A stretch of DNA of 35,766 nucleotides from an uncultured Erysipelotrichaceae bacterium. Its GTDB lineage: Bacteria > Bacillota_I > Bacilli_A > RF39 > UBA660. The stretch lies in the NCBI GenBank assembly GCA_902778125.1, contig CACYWH010000007.1:1-35766 (forward strand). The letters run 5' to 3'. The position numbers were made by a program, and so were the translations under genes. The notes under the pieces are model-generated. The model ran no database searches and was not told where the DNA came from. It saw only the letters and a program-made list of their open reading frames with translations. Below are positions 1-8,141 of this stretch, piece by piece; the first letter of the stretch is position 1, and every line of letters begins with the position of its first letter.

Positions 1-323
1 CTTTCATATTTATAGTTTCCATTTGTTGCTTTTAATTCTGTTATCTTTCCATTCCCATCTATACTTACACAATACTCTAAACTTGAATTCCCTGTTAGTG
101 GTAATTTATTTGAACTACTATTAAATGATTGAGGTACTCCTCCACCTAGTAGATATTGTTGTTCTGTTGTTCTTACTAGCACATTTACTTCATTTGTAAA
201 TGAATCTATTCTTGCTTTTTCAAACATCCTTAATACTGCCGGTAATGCCATTATTACTAGTATTGCTAATATTGCTATTACTGCTAAAAGTTCTACTAAT
301 GTAAATCCTTTATTATTTTTCAT
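1..323 (-). CDS. Type IV pilin-like (prepilin) protein, N-terminal part
   Basis: Reading frame from an ATG at 323 that runs off the left edge, giving about 107 residues. Seen: a short basic leader ending in Gly followed by FTLVELLAVIAILAIL, the classic prepilin-peptidase (type III signal) site with the +5 Glu and a long hydrophobic helix, then a soluble region beginning around residue 35. Family knowledge: such proteins are cut after the Gly, N-methylated and assembled into type IV pili or pseudopili through the N-terminal helix. AGGTGAT lies 6 bases before the start and a good sigma-A promoter lies upstream. The C-terminus is missing, so pilus subunit versus pseudopilin-like adhesin cannot be decided. 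The right end of the window carries the C-terminus of what may be a related protein. Confidence 0.85.
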   Translation of the reverse strand, partial: MKNNKGFTLVELLAVIAILAILVIMALPAVLRMFEKARIDSFTNEVNVLVRTTEQQYLLGGGVPQSFNSSSNKLPLTGNSSLEYCVSIDGNGKITELKATNGNYKYE

Positions 324-342
324 TTATTATCACCTATTATTA

Positions 343-371
343 ATTATAATTGTTTTACGTTTTTATATCAA
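343..371 (-). promoter_or_regulatory. Sigma-A promoter of the left pilin-like gene
   Basis: On the minus strand TTGATA, 17 bases, TATAAT, with the -10 at 343-348 and the -35 at 366-371. The predicted start of transcription leaves a leader of roughly 15 bases before the SD and ATG at 323. Confidence 0.65.
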
Positions 372-442
372 TCATTTTTGTAGAGAACTTTATTAATTTT
401 TATAAATAATTACATTTTTATATTTTGTTAAACTTTACAATA

Positions 443-469
443 AAAAAAGGAAATTAATTAATTTCCTTT
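443..469 (-). terminator. Intrinsic terminator after the Cys-rich membrane protein
   Basis: Inverted repeat AAAGGAAATT / AATTTCCTTT followed by a T-run on the minus strand. The stop codon of the gene ending at 458 lies inside the stem. Confidence 0.75.
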
Positions 470-814
470 GCAACGTGTATCTTCAGCAGATCTATCTTTA
501 CTCCAGAATGGACCAAATTCAATTGCTTGATAACAATTTCTATTATATTGAAATACTTTATATCCTGCTCCTAAACACCATTTAACTTCTCCATCATTGT
601 ATTTAGTAACATCTTTCTTAATACAGAATGTTGGATCAGTATTTTTACTTACATGATAATAATCAAATAAAACTACTCCCATCCATACGAATAGTACTAT
701 CCAAAGAACAACATTCATTATTCTTTGAAATAAAGATTTTTCATCTTTATCTTTCTTTTCTAATTTTTTCTTAGATACTTTTTCATCTAAAAAGTCTTCA
801 GTTTCTTTTTCCAT
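458..814 (-). CDS. Small single-pass membrane protein with conserved-looking cysteines
   Basis: 118 residues, family not recognised. Seen: a highly charged, Lys/Glu-rich N-terminal third (about residues 1-30), one hydrophobic segment at about 32-52, then a short domain of about 65 residues with four Cys (in FCIKK, WCLGAG, NCYQ and RCKGN contexts) and several aromatics. A charged cytoplasmic tail and an outward-facing, possibly disulphide-bonded domain are inferred. The start is decided by the overlap TAATG with the PH-like gene upstream; its SD (AGAGGAGG) lies inside the last codons of that gene, so the two are translationally coupled. A terminator overlaps its stop. A role near the cell surface is only suggested by the neighbours. 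Confidence 0.75.
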   Translation of the reverse strand: MEKETEDFLDEKVSKKKLEKKDKDEKSLFQRIMNVVLWIVLFVWMGVVLFDYYHVSKNTDPTFCIKKDVTKYNDGEVKWCLGAGYKVFQYNRNCYQAIEFGPFWSKDRSAEDTRCKGN

Positions 815-1278
815 TATTTTTTTCCTCCTCTTAACATTATATTATTTTCCATTAAATTTTGTATTAATTCTTCAGATATTTTCTGTTTACTAATATACCT
901 ACTTATATATGAATATAGAAGTCTTAATCTAACTTTATCAACATCATTCATGTTTGCAAATTTAAGTCTTAACTGATAACCACTTTCTAAGTCACATTGT
1001 AATTCAACACTACTTGATTGAAATGTAATGCATATACTAGAAATTCTACTATATGGTATAGTATATATCTTTTTAAATGGTTTAATAGAAAGTCTATTAT
1101 CAAATAAAACCATTTTATCAGTAGTAAACATTCCATGATCTCTAAAAGTCTTATAAGTAACTAATATTCTTTCATTTTCATAAGCATAATCAGTAACATA
1201 ATAAGGTAAGTCTTCATTTTTAATATATCTTGAAAAGTTAAAAAATTTAGTTAACTCTTTATACTTTATATATGCCAT
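814..1278 (-). CDS. PH-like domain protein (bPH_1 type)
   Basis: 154 residues, no signal peptide or membrane segment. The central part, about residues 35-125, alternates short beta-strand-like stretches (LVTYKTFRDHGMFTTDK, MVLFDNRLSI, IYTIPYSRISSI, LRLKFANM) and ends in an amphipathic helix with DKVRLRLLYSYI. This is the pattern of bacterial pleckstrin-homology domain proteins, in which IPYSRI-type turns are common. Function is unknown in this family; a role at the membrane face is inferred. It is the first gene of a two-gene unit with the Cys-rich membrane protein (stop and start overlap). GGAGGTTAAGT precedes the ATG, and a promoter lies at 1296-1324. Confidence 0.6.
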   Translation of the reverse strand: MAYIKYKELTKFFNFSRYIKNEDLPYYVTDYAYENERILVTYKTFRDHGMFTTDKMVLFDNRLSIKPFKKIYTIPYSRISSICITFQSSSVELQCDLESGYQLRLKFANMNDVDKVRLRLLYSYISRYISKQKISEELIQNLMENNIMLRGGKK

Positions 1279-1295
1279 ACTTAACCTCCAATATG

Positions 1296-1324
1296 ATTAT
1301 ACACATATTTTTAAAAAAAGTAAA
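1296..1324 (-). promoter_or_regulatory. Sigma-A promoter of the PH-like operon, overlapping the upstream terminator
   Basis: Minus strand TTTACT, 17 bases, TATAAT (-10 at 1296-1301, -35 at 1319-1324). The -35 is part of the 3' arm of the terminator that ends the large surface-protein gene. Confidence 0.5.
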
Positions 1325-1350
1325 TAACTATGAGTTATCTACTTTTTTTA
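1313..1350 (-). terminator. Terminator of the large surface-protein gene
   Basis: On the minus strand AAAAAGTA-ATAACT pairs with AGTTAT-TACTTTTT around a small loop, followed by T7. It begins directly after the TAA at 1353. Confidence 0.75.
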
Positions 1351-1352
1351 TT

Positions 1353-4300
1353 TTATTCTAATGTTTCGTTAACTACTTCAGTAGAAACTTCTTCTTTAAT
1401 AGCAGGAATAGGTTCTTCAACCTTTACTTCCTCTTCTTTTTCTTCATCTTCTTTAGTTTCTTCAGTTATTGTTTCTACAGAAACTAACTCACCTACTGGT
1501 TCAACCTCTTTAGGAAGTTCAGTAATAGTTTCATTTGCTTCTAATTTATCATTATTAGTTTCATCTGATAAATTTTCTGTTTCAGAAGGAGTAGTATTAT
1601 TAACTACTTCTTCTGATTCAGTATTTTCTTCATTAGATTCAGTTATAGGTTCAATTACTTCAACATTTTCTGTTGGAATTGTATTTTCTTCTACAACTTC
1701 TTCAGTATTTTTTACTTCACTTTCTTTTTCAGTTTCAGGCATTTCTGGTATTTCTACTTTATGTACTTCTTCTCCATCAACTAATCCATCATATAATGGT
1801 CCATATAATGCACTAAATTTCTTAGTAGCTGCTCTATTTGGAACACTTCTACCAGTATTTCCATAGAATGATACATATATAGTGTCTGCAGCTTCAAATA
1901 GAGTTGCATCAATGTCATATTTACCATCAGTATCTACAGTTAAGTATCCTGCTGCTTTAGCATCAGCAATACTTGAGTATTCTAATGTTCTTTCACTAGA
2001 AGTTCCTTTATTAACAATTATTGTTAATTTATGAGTATCGTCAACTCTTAAATCAGTACCGATTTCAGCAACACCTTCTTCAGTTTGTTTTGGACTTGGA
2101 TCTGGTGCAGCTTCAATACTAATCTTCTTAAATTCTGCTTCTAATCCACTAGCTCCAGTAGTAATTACTCTAGAAGAATCACCAGCAATTGCTTCTAAAA
2201 TTGCTTGAGCACCACTTGCTCCATTACCTAAAGCAACTGCATATACAATTGTTTCTTTATCATCTGCATGTAAAGCACTAATAGCAGCAGCTCTTCTATC
2301 TGCATTATCAAGTCCATCTGGAGCTCCATCTGTTAAGAATACAACTACATTCTTATTATCAGGATGTGTTGATGCTAAACCACCAGTACCATATAATACT
2401 TCATTTACTTTTTCAAGTGCAATGTAATATGGAGTACCACTTGGTTCAACAATTTCAATATTATTAACACTATTAATTAGTGATTGTCTATTAGCATAAC
2501 TTGTTAATGTTGTTCCAACTTGTTCTGCAAATGGTTGATTTTCATGGTCGTCCCAACATGGCCATCCAATAAGAGGCATACAAGATTGTCCTGTTACTAC
2601 TTCTTTTGAACCATATTTTAGTACAACTACATTTGTATGAGTAGCATCTATATCACTATTAGGGAATACATTTTTAATAAATGATTCTGTAGCCTCTTGA
2701 GCATATTTTAATAATGTTTTGCCATTATCTTTATCAAGCATACTTCCTGATGCATCTAGTGCTATAACAACGTTTGTTCCAACTAATTGTTCAGTTATCT
2801 TATTAAAGCTTAATGTTTTTTCAACTTCAATTTGATTTGTACTTTCAGTTGTAAATGCACTATCATTAACCTTAGATTCTACTTTGCTATTAATCTTGTC
2901 ACCAGCATTAGCTTTTACTTTAACAACTAATGTTACAACTACTGTTTGATCTGGTTCCATATTATCAATTACAAGTCCATTATTACTTAATATATCTAAT
3001 GCATTGTAATCACTGCTTTCAGTACCATCAACTTTAACGTTACTTGATTCTATACTTATTAATGCATTTCCTGTTTCAGGATATAATGCTTTAGCTAATT
3101 CAGAATCTTTTACTGTTGCTTTTCCAGTACCATCACCAATATTTTTAATTGTAACTGTTATTGTAATTTCATCATCATATTCTGCTGGATCTCTTGGTGC
3201 ATCAACTACAGTATTAACAGATAATTCTGCAGTAGTTGTCTTATAGTAAATATTTAATACATTTTCTGAAGCATCTTCACCTATTGTAATAGATGTTGGA
3301 TTTGTTGCATCCATATCTACTTTCATATTAGCAGGTGTTTCATAATCAGTATAACTTACTACATCACCATATTCTTTAGTTTGATCAGAAATTGAATTAT
3401 TTAGTTCACCATCATAGTAGAAGTTAACTGTATATCCAACAACTTTCTTACTATATGTTACAGTTTCATTTACATTAGCTGTAATTGTTCCACTTACTGT
3501 TGCCTTATCAGCATTATATCCAGTAATTGTAGGACTAGTTACATTATATGTACTATCTTTTTCTAATGTTTGAGTATAAGTATCAGCAGCTTCACTTCCA
3601 TCACTATATACATATGTGATAGTTAATACATATTTCTTAGTATATTGAGCTGTTAATGTTTCACTCTTAGTAACAAATTTATCATTTGTTAATTCAACTG
3701 TAGTATTATTTGAATCTTTCCATTCTAAGAAATCTCCAGATTCAGTTTCAGTAGAATAATTTCCACCAGCAACAATTGCTACATGTAATCCTTCTTCATT
3801 CCATACTGCATGATATGTTGCAGGTCCTTCTACTGTAATAGTGCCAGGTTGTACTTTTGGATCGCAATTTGTTGCATCTTTACAATATCCAAGGAACTCA
3901 GCCTCAGCATCTATTGAACCAATTTTTGGGTTAACATTTGTATTTTCTTCAAATGTTAATGTATATTTTCTTTCAAGATTTTCAAGTGTAATTTGATCTC
4001 CATATGGATGTGGTTCAGTGATAGTCTCACATGAATCATTATCAGTATCTTCACAATGAGGATCAATTGTAATTATATATGTTTCTCTCTTATAATACAA
4101 TTTTAATACTAAATTTTCATTAGCAGTTATAGTTCCAGATTTAACTGTTCCTTCAACTGTTTCATCAAATGTGAATCCTTCATAAGTTTTTGGTGTTGCT
4201 GTTACAGTTGTATCAGTTGTTCCATCTGTCTTATTTTCAGTTTCACTTGCTTCAGTTGGATATGTTCCATCTAGATTTTGTTTGTAATGCTCTATTGTAT

Positions 4301-6962
4301 AAGGCATTGTATTTTTAGCAGTATAAGTAACTTCTTCAGTAACATCTGTAGTTCCCATAGTTCCACTTACTGTTGCCTTATCTGCAGTATATCCTGCAAC
4401 TTCAGGTGTTGTATAACTATATTCTGCTTCATATTTGTATGAATCAGGTCCTACTGGTACTGCTGGATGTTCATTATTTGCATACTTATATGTAACTGTT
4501 ACGTTATGAGAATCTCTTGTATAGTATAGTTTTAATGTTAAACTTCCATCTCCAGCTACATTTCCAGATTTAACTGTTCCTTCTACTGTTTCATCGAATG
4601 TGAATCCTTCATAAGACTTAGCTGTAGCTGTTACTTCTGTATCAGTTGTACCATCTGTCTTATTTTCAGTTTCACTTGCTTCAGTTGGATATGTTCCATC
4701 TAGATTTTGTTTGTAATGTTCTACTTTATATGCAGTATCTGTATTAGTTGTAAAGCTTCCTGTTATTTCTACAGCTTCTGCTGGCATTGTAAAGTTTTCT
4801 TTACTCCATCCACTGAATGTATATCCTGGAGCTGTTGCTGCTTCTGCAACTGTAACATTTTCTCCATATTTATATTCAGCTTCAGCTGGTAATTCACTTG
4901 CTCCGTCAGGAGTAGTTCCAGTATATTTGTAAGTTACTTTATAACTATTTCTTGTATAGTATAGTTTTAATGTTAAACTTCCATCTCCAGCTACATTTCC
5001 AGATTTAACTGTTCCCTCTACTGTTTCATCAAATGTAAATCCTTCAAATGTTTGTGCACTTGCTGTTACTTCAGTATCTGTTGTTCCAGTTAAATTTTCT
5101 GTTTTTTCTAACTTATACGAACCATCTAAGTTCTCTGTATAATGTTCTACTTTATATGCTGTATTTGTATTTGCTGTAAAGCTTCCTGTTATTTCTACAG
5201 CCTCAGCTGGCATTGTAAAGTTTTCTTTACTCCATCCACTGAATGTATATCCTGGAGCTGTTGCTGCTTCTGCAACTGTTACGCTTTCACCGAATTTATA
5301 TTCAGCTTCTCTTGGTAATTCACTTGCTCCAGTTGGAGTAGTTCCAGTATATTTATAAGTTACTTTATAACTATTTCTTGTATAGTATAGTTTTAATGTT
5401 AAACTTCCATCTCCAGCTACATTTCCAGATTTAACTGTTCCTTCTACTGTTTCATCGAATGTGAATCCTTCAAATGTTTGTGCACTTGCTGTTACTTCAG
5501 TATCTGTTGTTCCAGTTAAATTTTCTGTTTTTTCTAACTTATATGAACCATCTAAGTTCTCTGTATAATGTTCTACTTTATATGCAGTATCTGTATTAGC
5601 AACATATTTTACTTCAACACTTACATCTTCAGTAGGCATTGTTCCTGTAACTGTTTCAGTTTCAGGATGATATCCTTTCTTATTTGCTTCTGGGCTTGCT
5701 ACATTATATGTAGTACCATTTGCAACTTCTTCATTATAAGTAGTTGCTGCTTCAGATCCGTCTTCATAAACATAATTTATTGTTAAATTATATTTTCTTG
5801 GAGTACCATCATTATATTTTGCAACTAATTCTTTATCGCTTGATAATGTAATACTATCTTTTGCATTAACTTCATTGCTACCATCTAACCAATTTAAGAA
5901 TGTGTAATCAGTTGTAGTAGTTTGATAGTTATGACCATCTGCTACTTCTAAAGTTAAACCACTATTATCCCATTGTGCATAATAAGTAACATCAGCTTTA
6001 ACTTCTACTTTTGTTCCAGCTTCAATTACTGTTTCACATGTAGTAGCATTTTTACAATATCCTATAAATTTAGCTATTGCATCTTGATTTTTATTAGCTT
6101 CATCTTCAGATATTTCATCAGCTTCTTTGTAACTTAATACAAATTTTCTTTCTAATTCTTTTAATGTGATTTCATCTCCATACTTATGTTCTTCAGTATT
6201 TTCATCACACTTATCGCCTTCACAATTTGGATCAATTATAACATTATAACTATTTACATTATAATAAACCCTTAAAACAAGGCTACCATTTGAAGCAATA
6301 ACACCACTTAATACATTTGATGTATTAGCACTATCATATGTGTATCCTTCAATAGTAATAATTTCTGCTTGTGCATTTGTATTAGCTATACCAGTCAAAT
6401 TTCTTGTAGTATATAATGTAGAAACTTCATCTTTTACAGTATAATATTCTACTTTATATGCTGCACTATTTGCTCTATATACAGTATCTACTCTTACATC
6501 AGCATTAACATCTGTATACTTTCCATTCCATCTTACGAAAGTATAACCTTCATGTCTTGGTGCAGTTGGTGCATCTGCATCTTCTCCGCCACGTACTCTT
6601 TGAGTATCAACTACTCTTCTTGATATGGTATCATAGAATCTAACAGTATAATAATTAACTTCACATCCTGAATAAACAGTTAAATTATTAATGATATTAG
6701 TAAAATCGTCAATTCTAACGTCATTTTCTGTATACCATCCAGAAAATCTACAATTATCATGTTGAGGCGCTTCAGGTACAGTAGCATCTTTACCAACTTC
6801 AACAGTTTGAGTACTAATTACCTGTTTAGTATATCCATCAACAAATTTAACTTCTCTTGTATTAACTCTTCTAACACCTCCAGGTTGAGATGCGAATGTC
6901 ATCATGAAAAACAAGAAAAGAATAAATATGATAAATATAAATAATCTTTTTTTGTTAAACAT
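1353..6962 (-). CDS. Giant secreted repeat protein with InlB-type, MucBP-type and VWA domains
   Basis: 1869 residues. Order seen: hydrophobic signal or anchor at 7-24; two InlB B-repeat-like units (about 35-165); a Cys-containing module (about 235-335); a MucBP-like unit (about 390-455); two near-identical 142-residue repeats (459-600, 601-742) and two related half units (from 743 and 885); a second Cys module (about 960-1058); MucBP-like units (about 1110-1245); a DUF11-like beta domain (about 1245-1385); a VWA domain (about 1395-1615) with MIDAS motif DASGS at 1403-1407, T1510 and D1545; a further beta domain; and a Glu/Thr-rich tail (1739-1869). Such domains bind mucins, matrix or partner proteins, so an adhesin is inferred. 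There is no LPXTG or C-terminal membrane helix, so anchoring may be through an uncleaved N-terminal helix. GGAGGGAG precedes the ATG. Signal peptidase is the next gene upstream. Confidence 0.85.
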   Translation of the reverse strand: MFNKKRLFIFIIFILFLFFMMTFASQPGGVRRVNTREVKFVDGYTKQVISTQTVEVGKDATVPEAPQHDNCRFSGWYTENDVRIDDFTNIINNLTVYSGCEVNYYTVRFYDTISRRVVDTQRVRGGEDADAPTAPRHEGYTFVRWNGKYTDVNADVRVDTVYRANSAAYKVEYYTVKDEVSTLYTTRNLTGIANTNAQAEIITIEGYTYDSANTSNVLSGVIASNGSLVLRVYYNVNSYNVIIDPNCEGDKCDENTEEHKYGDEITLKELERKFVLSYKEADEISEDEANKNQDAIAKFIGYCKNATTCETVIEAGTKVEVKADVTYYAQWDNSGLTLEVADGHNYQTTTTDYTFLNWLDGSNEVNAKDSITLSSDKELVAKYNDGTPRKYNLTINYVYEDGSEAATTYNEEVANGTTYNVASPEANKKGYHPETETVTGTMPTEDVSVEVKYVANTDTAYKVEHYTENLDGSYKLEKTENLTGTTDTEVTASAQTFEGFTFDETVEGTVKSGNVAGDGSLTLKLYYTRNSYKVTYKYTGTTPTGASELPREAEYKFGESVTVAEAATAPGYTFSGWSKENFTMPAEAVEITGSFTANTNTAYKVEHYTENLDGSYKLEKTENLTGTTDTEVTASAQTFEGFTFDETVEGTVKSGNVAGDGSLTLKLYYTRNSYKVTYKYTGTTPDGASELPAEAEYKYGENVTVAEAATAPGYTFSGWSKENFTMPAEAVEITGSFTTNTDTAYKVEHYKQNLDGTYPTEASETENKTDGTTDTEVTATAKSYEGFTFDETVEGTVKSGNVAGDGSLTLKLYYTRDSHNVTVTYKYANNEHPAVPVGPDSYKYEAEYSYTTPEVAGYTADKATVSGTMGTTDVTEEVTYTAKNTMPYTIEHYKQNLDGTYPTEASETENKTDGTTDTTVTATPKTYEGFTFDETVEGTVKSGTITANENLVLKLYYKRETYIITIDPHCEDTDNDSCETITEPHPYGDQITLENLERKYTLTFEENTNVNPKIGSIDAEAEFLGYCKDATNCDPKVQPGTITVEGPATYHAVWNEEGLHVAIVAGGNYSTETESGDFLEWKDSNNTTVELTNDKFVTKSETLTAQYTKKYVLTITYVYSDGSEAADTYTQTLEKDSTYNVTSPTITGYNADKATVSGTITANVNETVTYSKKVVGYTVNFYYDGELNNSISDQTKEYGDVVSYTDYETPANMKVDMDATNPTSITIGEDASENVLNIYYKTTTAELSVNTVVDAPRDPAEYDDEITITVTIKNIGDGTGKATVKDSELAKALYPETGNALISIESSNVKVDGTESSDYNALDILSNNGLVIDNMEPDQTVVVTLVVKVKANAGDKINSKVESKVNDSAFTTESTNQIEVEKTLSFNKITEQLVGTNVVIALDASGSMLDKDNGKTLLKYAQEATESFIKNVFPNSDIDATHTNVVVLKYGSKEVVTGQSCMPLIGWPCWDDHENQPFAEQVGTTLTSYANRQSLINSVNNIEIVEPSGTPYYIALEKVNEVLYGTGGLASTHPDNKNVVVFLTDGAPDGLDNADRRAAAISALHADDKETIVYAVALGNGASGAQAILEAIAGDSSRVITTGASGLEAEFKKISIEAAPDPSPKQTEEGVAEIGTDLRVDDTHKLTIIVNKGTSSERTLEYSSIADAKAAGYLTVDTDGKYDIDATLFEAADTIYVSFYGNTGRSVPNRAATKKFSALYGPLYDGLVDGEEVHKVEIPEMPETEKESEVKNTEEVVEENTIPTENVEVIEPITESNEENTESEEVVNNTTPSETENLSDETNNDKLEANETITELPKEVEPVGELVSVETITEETKEDEEKEEEVKVEEPIPAIKEEVSTEVVNETLE
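4089..4310 (-). repeat. Partial fourth copy of the repeat
   Basis: Residues 885-958. It shares the KQNLDGTYPTEASETENKTDG linker type with the third copy and the GFTFDETVEGTVKSG core, then runs into the second Cys module. Confidence 0.65.
4518..4736 (-). repeat. Partial third copy of the repeat
   Basis: Residues 743-815. It shares the TAYKVEHY start and the GFTFDETVEGTVKSGNVAGD core with copies A and B, has a changed linker (KQNLDGTYPTEAS), and diverges after KLYYTRDS. Confidence 0.7.
4737..5588 (-). repeat. Two tandem 426-bp repeats inside the surface-protein gene
   Basis: Copy A is 5163-5588 and copy B 4737-5162. Each encodes 142 residues starting TAYKVEHYTENLDGSY. In the roughly 220 bases compared by eye only a handful differ, mostly at third positions. 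An in-frame repeat of this size can gain or lose copies by recombination. Confidence 0.85.
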
Positions 6963-6985
6963 ATTTTACAACTCCCTCCATAACC

Positions 6986-7006
6986 AAATTGCCCACCTCG
7001 CAATTT
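6986..7006 (-). promoter_or_regulatory. 5'-end stem-loop in the leader of the surface-protein mRNA
   Basis: Perfect 7-bp stem AAATTGC/GCAATTT with loop GAGGTGG, almost at the predicted 5' end of the transcript. The loop resembles a Shine-Dalgarno sequence, but the real SD is about 20 bases further on. mRNA stabilisation or regulation is inferred. Confidence 0.5.
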
Positions 7007-7014
7007 ACACAGGT

Positions 7015-7043
7015 ATTATAGTATAATTTATTAAAAAAAGCAA
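7015..7043 (-). promoter_or_regulatory. Sigma-A promoter of the surface-protein gene
   Basis: Minus strand TTGCTT, 17 bases, TATAAT (-10 at 7015-7020, -35 at 7038-7043). The -35 coincides with the 3' arm and first T's of the terminator of the signal peptidase gene. Confidence 0.6.
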
Positions 7044-7066
7044 GAATAATTCATATTTTCTTGCTT
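7033..7066 (-). terminator. Terminator of the signal peptidase gene
   Basis: AAGCAAGAA / TTCTTGCTT stem with a loop of about 11 bases, followed by T7 on the minus strand. Confidence 0.75.
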
Positions 7067-7111
7067 AAATCATATTTTGGAATAATAATCACATTAATTT
7101 TTAAAATTTTA

Positions 7112-7666
7112 TTATTTAATTTTACCTAATTCTTTTATTGGCCAAACTCTAAAAATTAATTTACCATCAATTTGCTTTTTATCAATCAATCCTATTTCAG
7201 GATCTCTACTGTCTTGAGAACCAGGTCTATTATCACCAAGTACTAAATATTTATTTTCTGGTATTTTATTATCGGGACATTTAGTTTTATCACAAATATC
7301 CACAAACATAAAATTATTAGTTTCTTTTCCATCTACAAAACTTTCAATATAAGATTCTCCATTAATATATAGGTAACCATTTAGATAATCGATTGTTTCA
7401 CCCGGAAGTCCGATAACCCTTTTGACATATCTTTTTTTATCTGCATCAGTAAAAGTAATAATATCATTTCTTTTAGGTGATGATATCAAATATGCAAACT
7501 TTAATGATACAGCCATATTTCCATCTGCTAAAGTTGGATTCATAGAATTTCCAGCAACTGGAACTACAGCCATAACAAAGGTAAATACAAATGCAATGGC
7601 AACAAAAATAGCTATATATACAAAAGTATCTTTTAAAAATTCGGTTACTTCTCTAAAATCTGGCAT
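7112..7666 (-). CDS. lepB: Type I signal peptidase
   Basis: 184 residues, the size of Gram-positive SipS-type enzymes. Membrane-bound serine protease that removes signal peptides from exported proteins. Seen: one N-terminal membrane segment (about 16-36); box B GNSMNPTL with the nucleophile S41; box D YVKRVIGLPGE with the general-base K82; box E GDNRPGSQDSR near the C-terminus. All family boxes are intact. An insert with two close cysteines (CDKTKCPD) lies before box E; a disulphide is possible. GGAGAGTT precedes the ATG. It lies directly upstream of the giant secreted protein but has its own terminator, so a dedicated role in processing that protein is only inferred; it could be the housekeeping enzyme. 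Confidence 0.92.
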   Translation of the reverse strand: MPDFREVTEFLKDTFVYIAIFVAIAFVFTFVMAVVPVAGNSMNPTLADGNMAVSLKFAYLISSPKRNDIITFTDADKKRYVKRVIGLPGETIDYLNGYLYINGESYIESFVDGKETNNFMFVDICDKTKCPDNKIPENKYLVLGDNRPGSQDSRDPEIGLIDKKQIDGKLIFRVWPIKELGKIK

Positions 7667-7737
7667 AATAACTCTCCTTAATTAATATTTTAACAAACTA
7701 ATTATACAAAAACATTTATAAAAAATAAATACGTTTT

Positions 7738-8082
7738 TTATTTTTTCAAAATTATTTCATGTGATTTATTAATTTCACCATGTTTAATTAAATAATTTTC
7801 TTGTGCTTGAATACTTAAATTATCCTTTTTTATTTTATATATATTTTTGATTGCTTGTGAAGCATTAAATGCTTTTATTCTTGGAGAAAGCCCAACATTA
7901 TCAGATATATTAAACCATCTATATGCAGCATCAACCATTTCTCTTAACACTATTAAATCACTATTACCAACAAAACTAATATTTGGTAACTTCAATAGTG
8001 ATATTTCATACTCGTTTTTTAAAAACCAATCATGCAATGGTTCATATGAATTAATTATTTTTTTAATCCTTATTTCACTCAT
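7738..8082 (-). CDS. Hypothetical protein, 114 residues
   Basis: Not recognised. Soluble, no signal peptide. It looks mainly helical (REMVDAAYRWFNISDN; IKAFNASQAIKNIYKIKK) with a basic C-terminus. TAGGAGAA lies before the ATG, and a separate promoter (8104-8131) precedes it. A weak inverted repeat (AAAAAC...GTTTTT, about 7708-7738) follows the gene and may terminate it. It sits between the signal peptidase and a further small unknown gene, which says nothing firm about its function. Confidence 0.6.
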   Translation of the reverse strand: MSEIRIKKIINSYEPLHDWFLKNEYEISLLKLPNISFVGNSDLIVLREMVDAAYRWFNISDNVGLSPRIKAFNASQAIKNIYKIKKDNLSIQAQENYLIKHGEINKSHEIILKK

Positions 8083-8103
8083 GATTATTCTCCTACGAAA
8101 AAC

Positions 8104-8131
8104 ATTATATCATTTTAAAAAATTATTTCAA
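8104..8131 (-). promoter_or_regulatory. Sigma-A promoter before the 114-residue gene
   Basis: Minus strand TTGAAA, 16 bases, TATAAT (-10 at 8104-8109, -35 at 8126-8131). Confidence 0.5.
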
Positions 8132-8141
8132 ATAAAAAAGT

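Noticed and set aside
1330..1866. 178-residue plus-strand frame, very rich in Ser and Thr
   Set aside because: It is the complement of the Glu/Thr-rich end of the large surface-protein gene; no SD, and a composition expected from antisense of GAA/ACT codons.
4518..5588. CRISPR array suggested by regular repeats
   Set aside because: The repeats are 426 bp, adjacent and in frame with a long protein; there are no short repeats with unique spacers and no cas genes.
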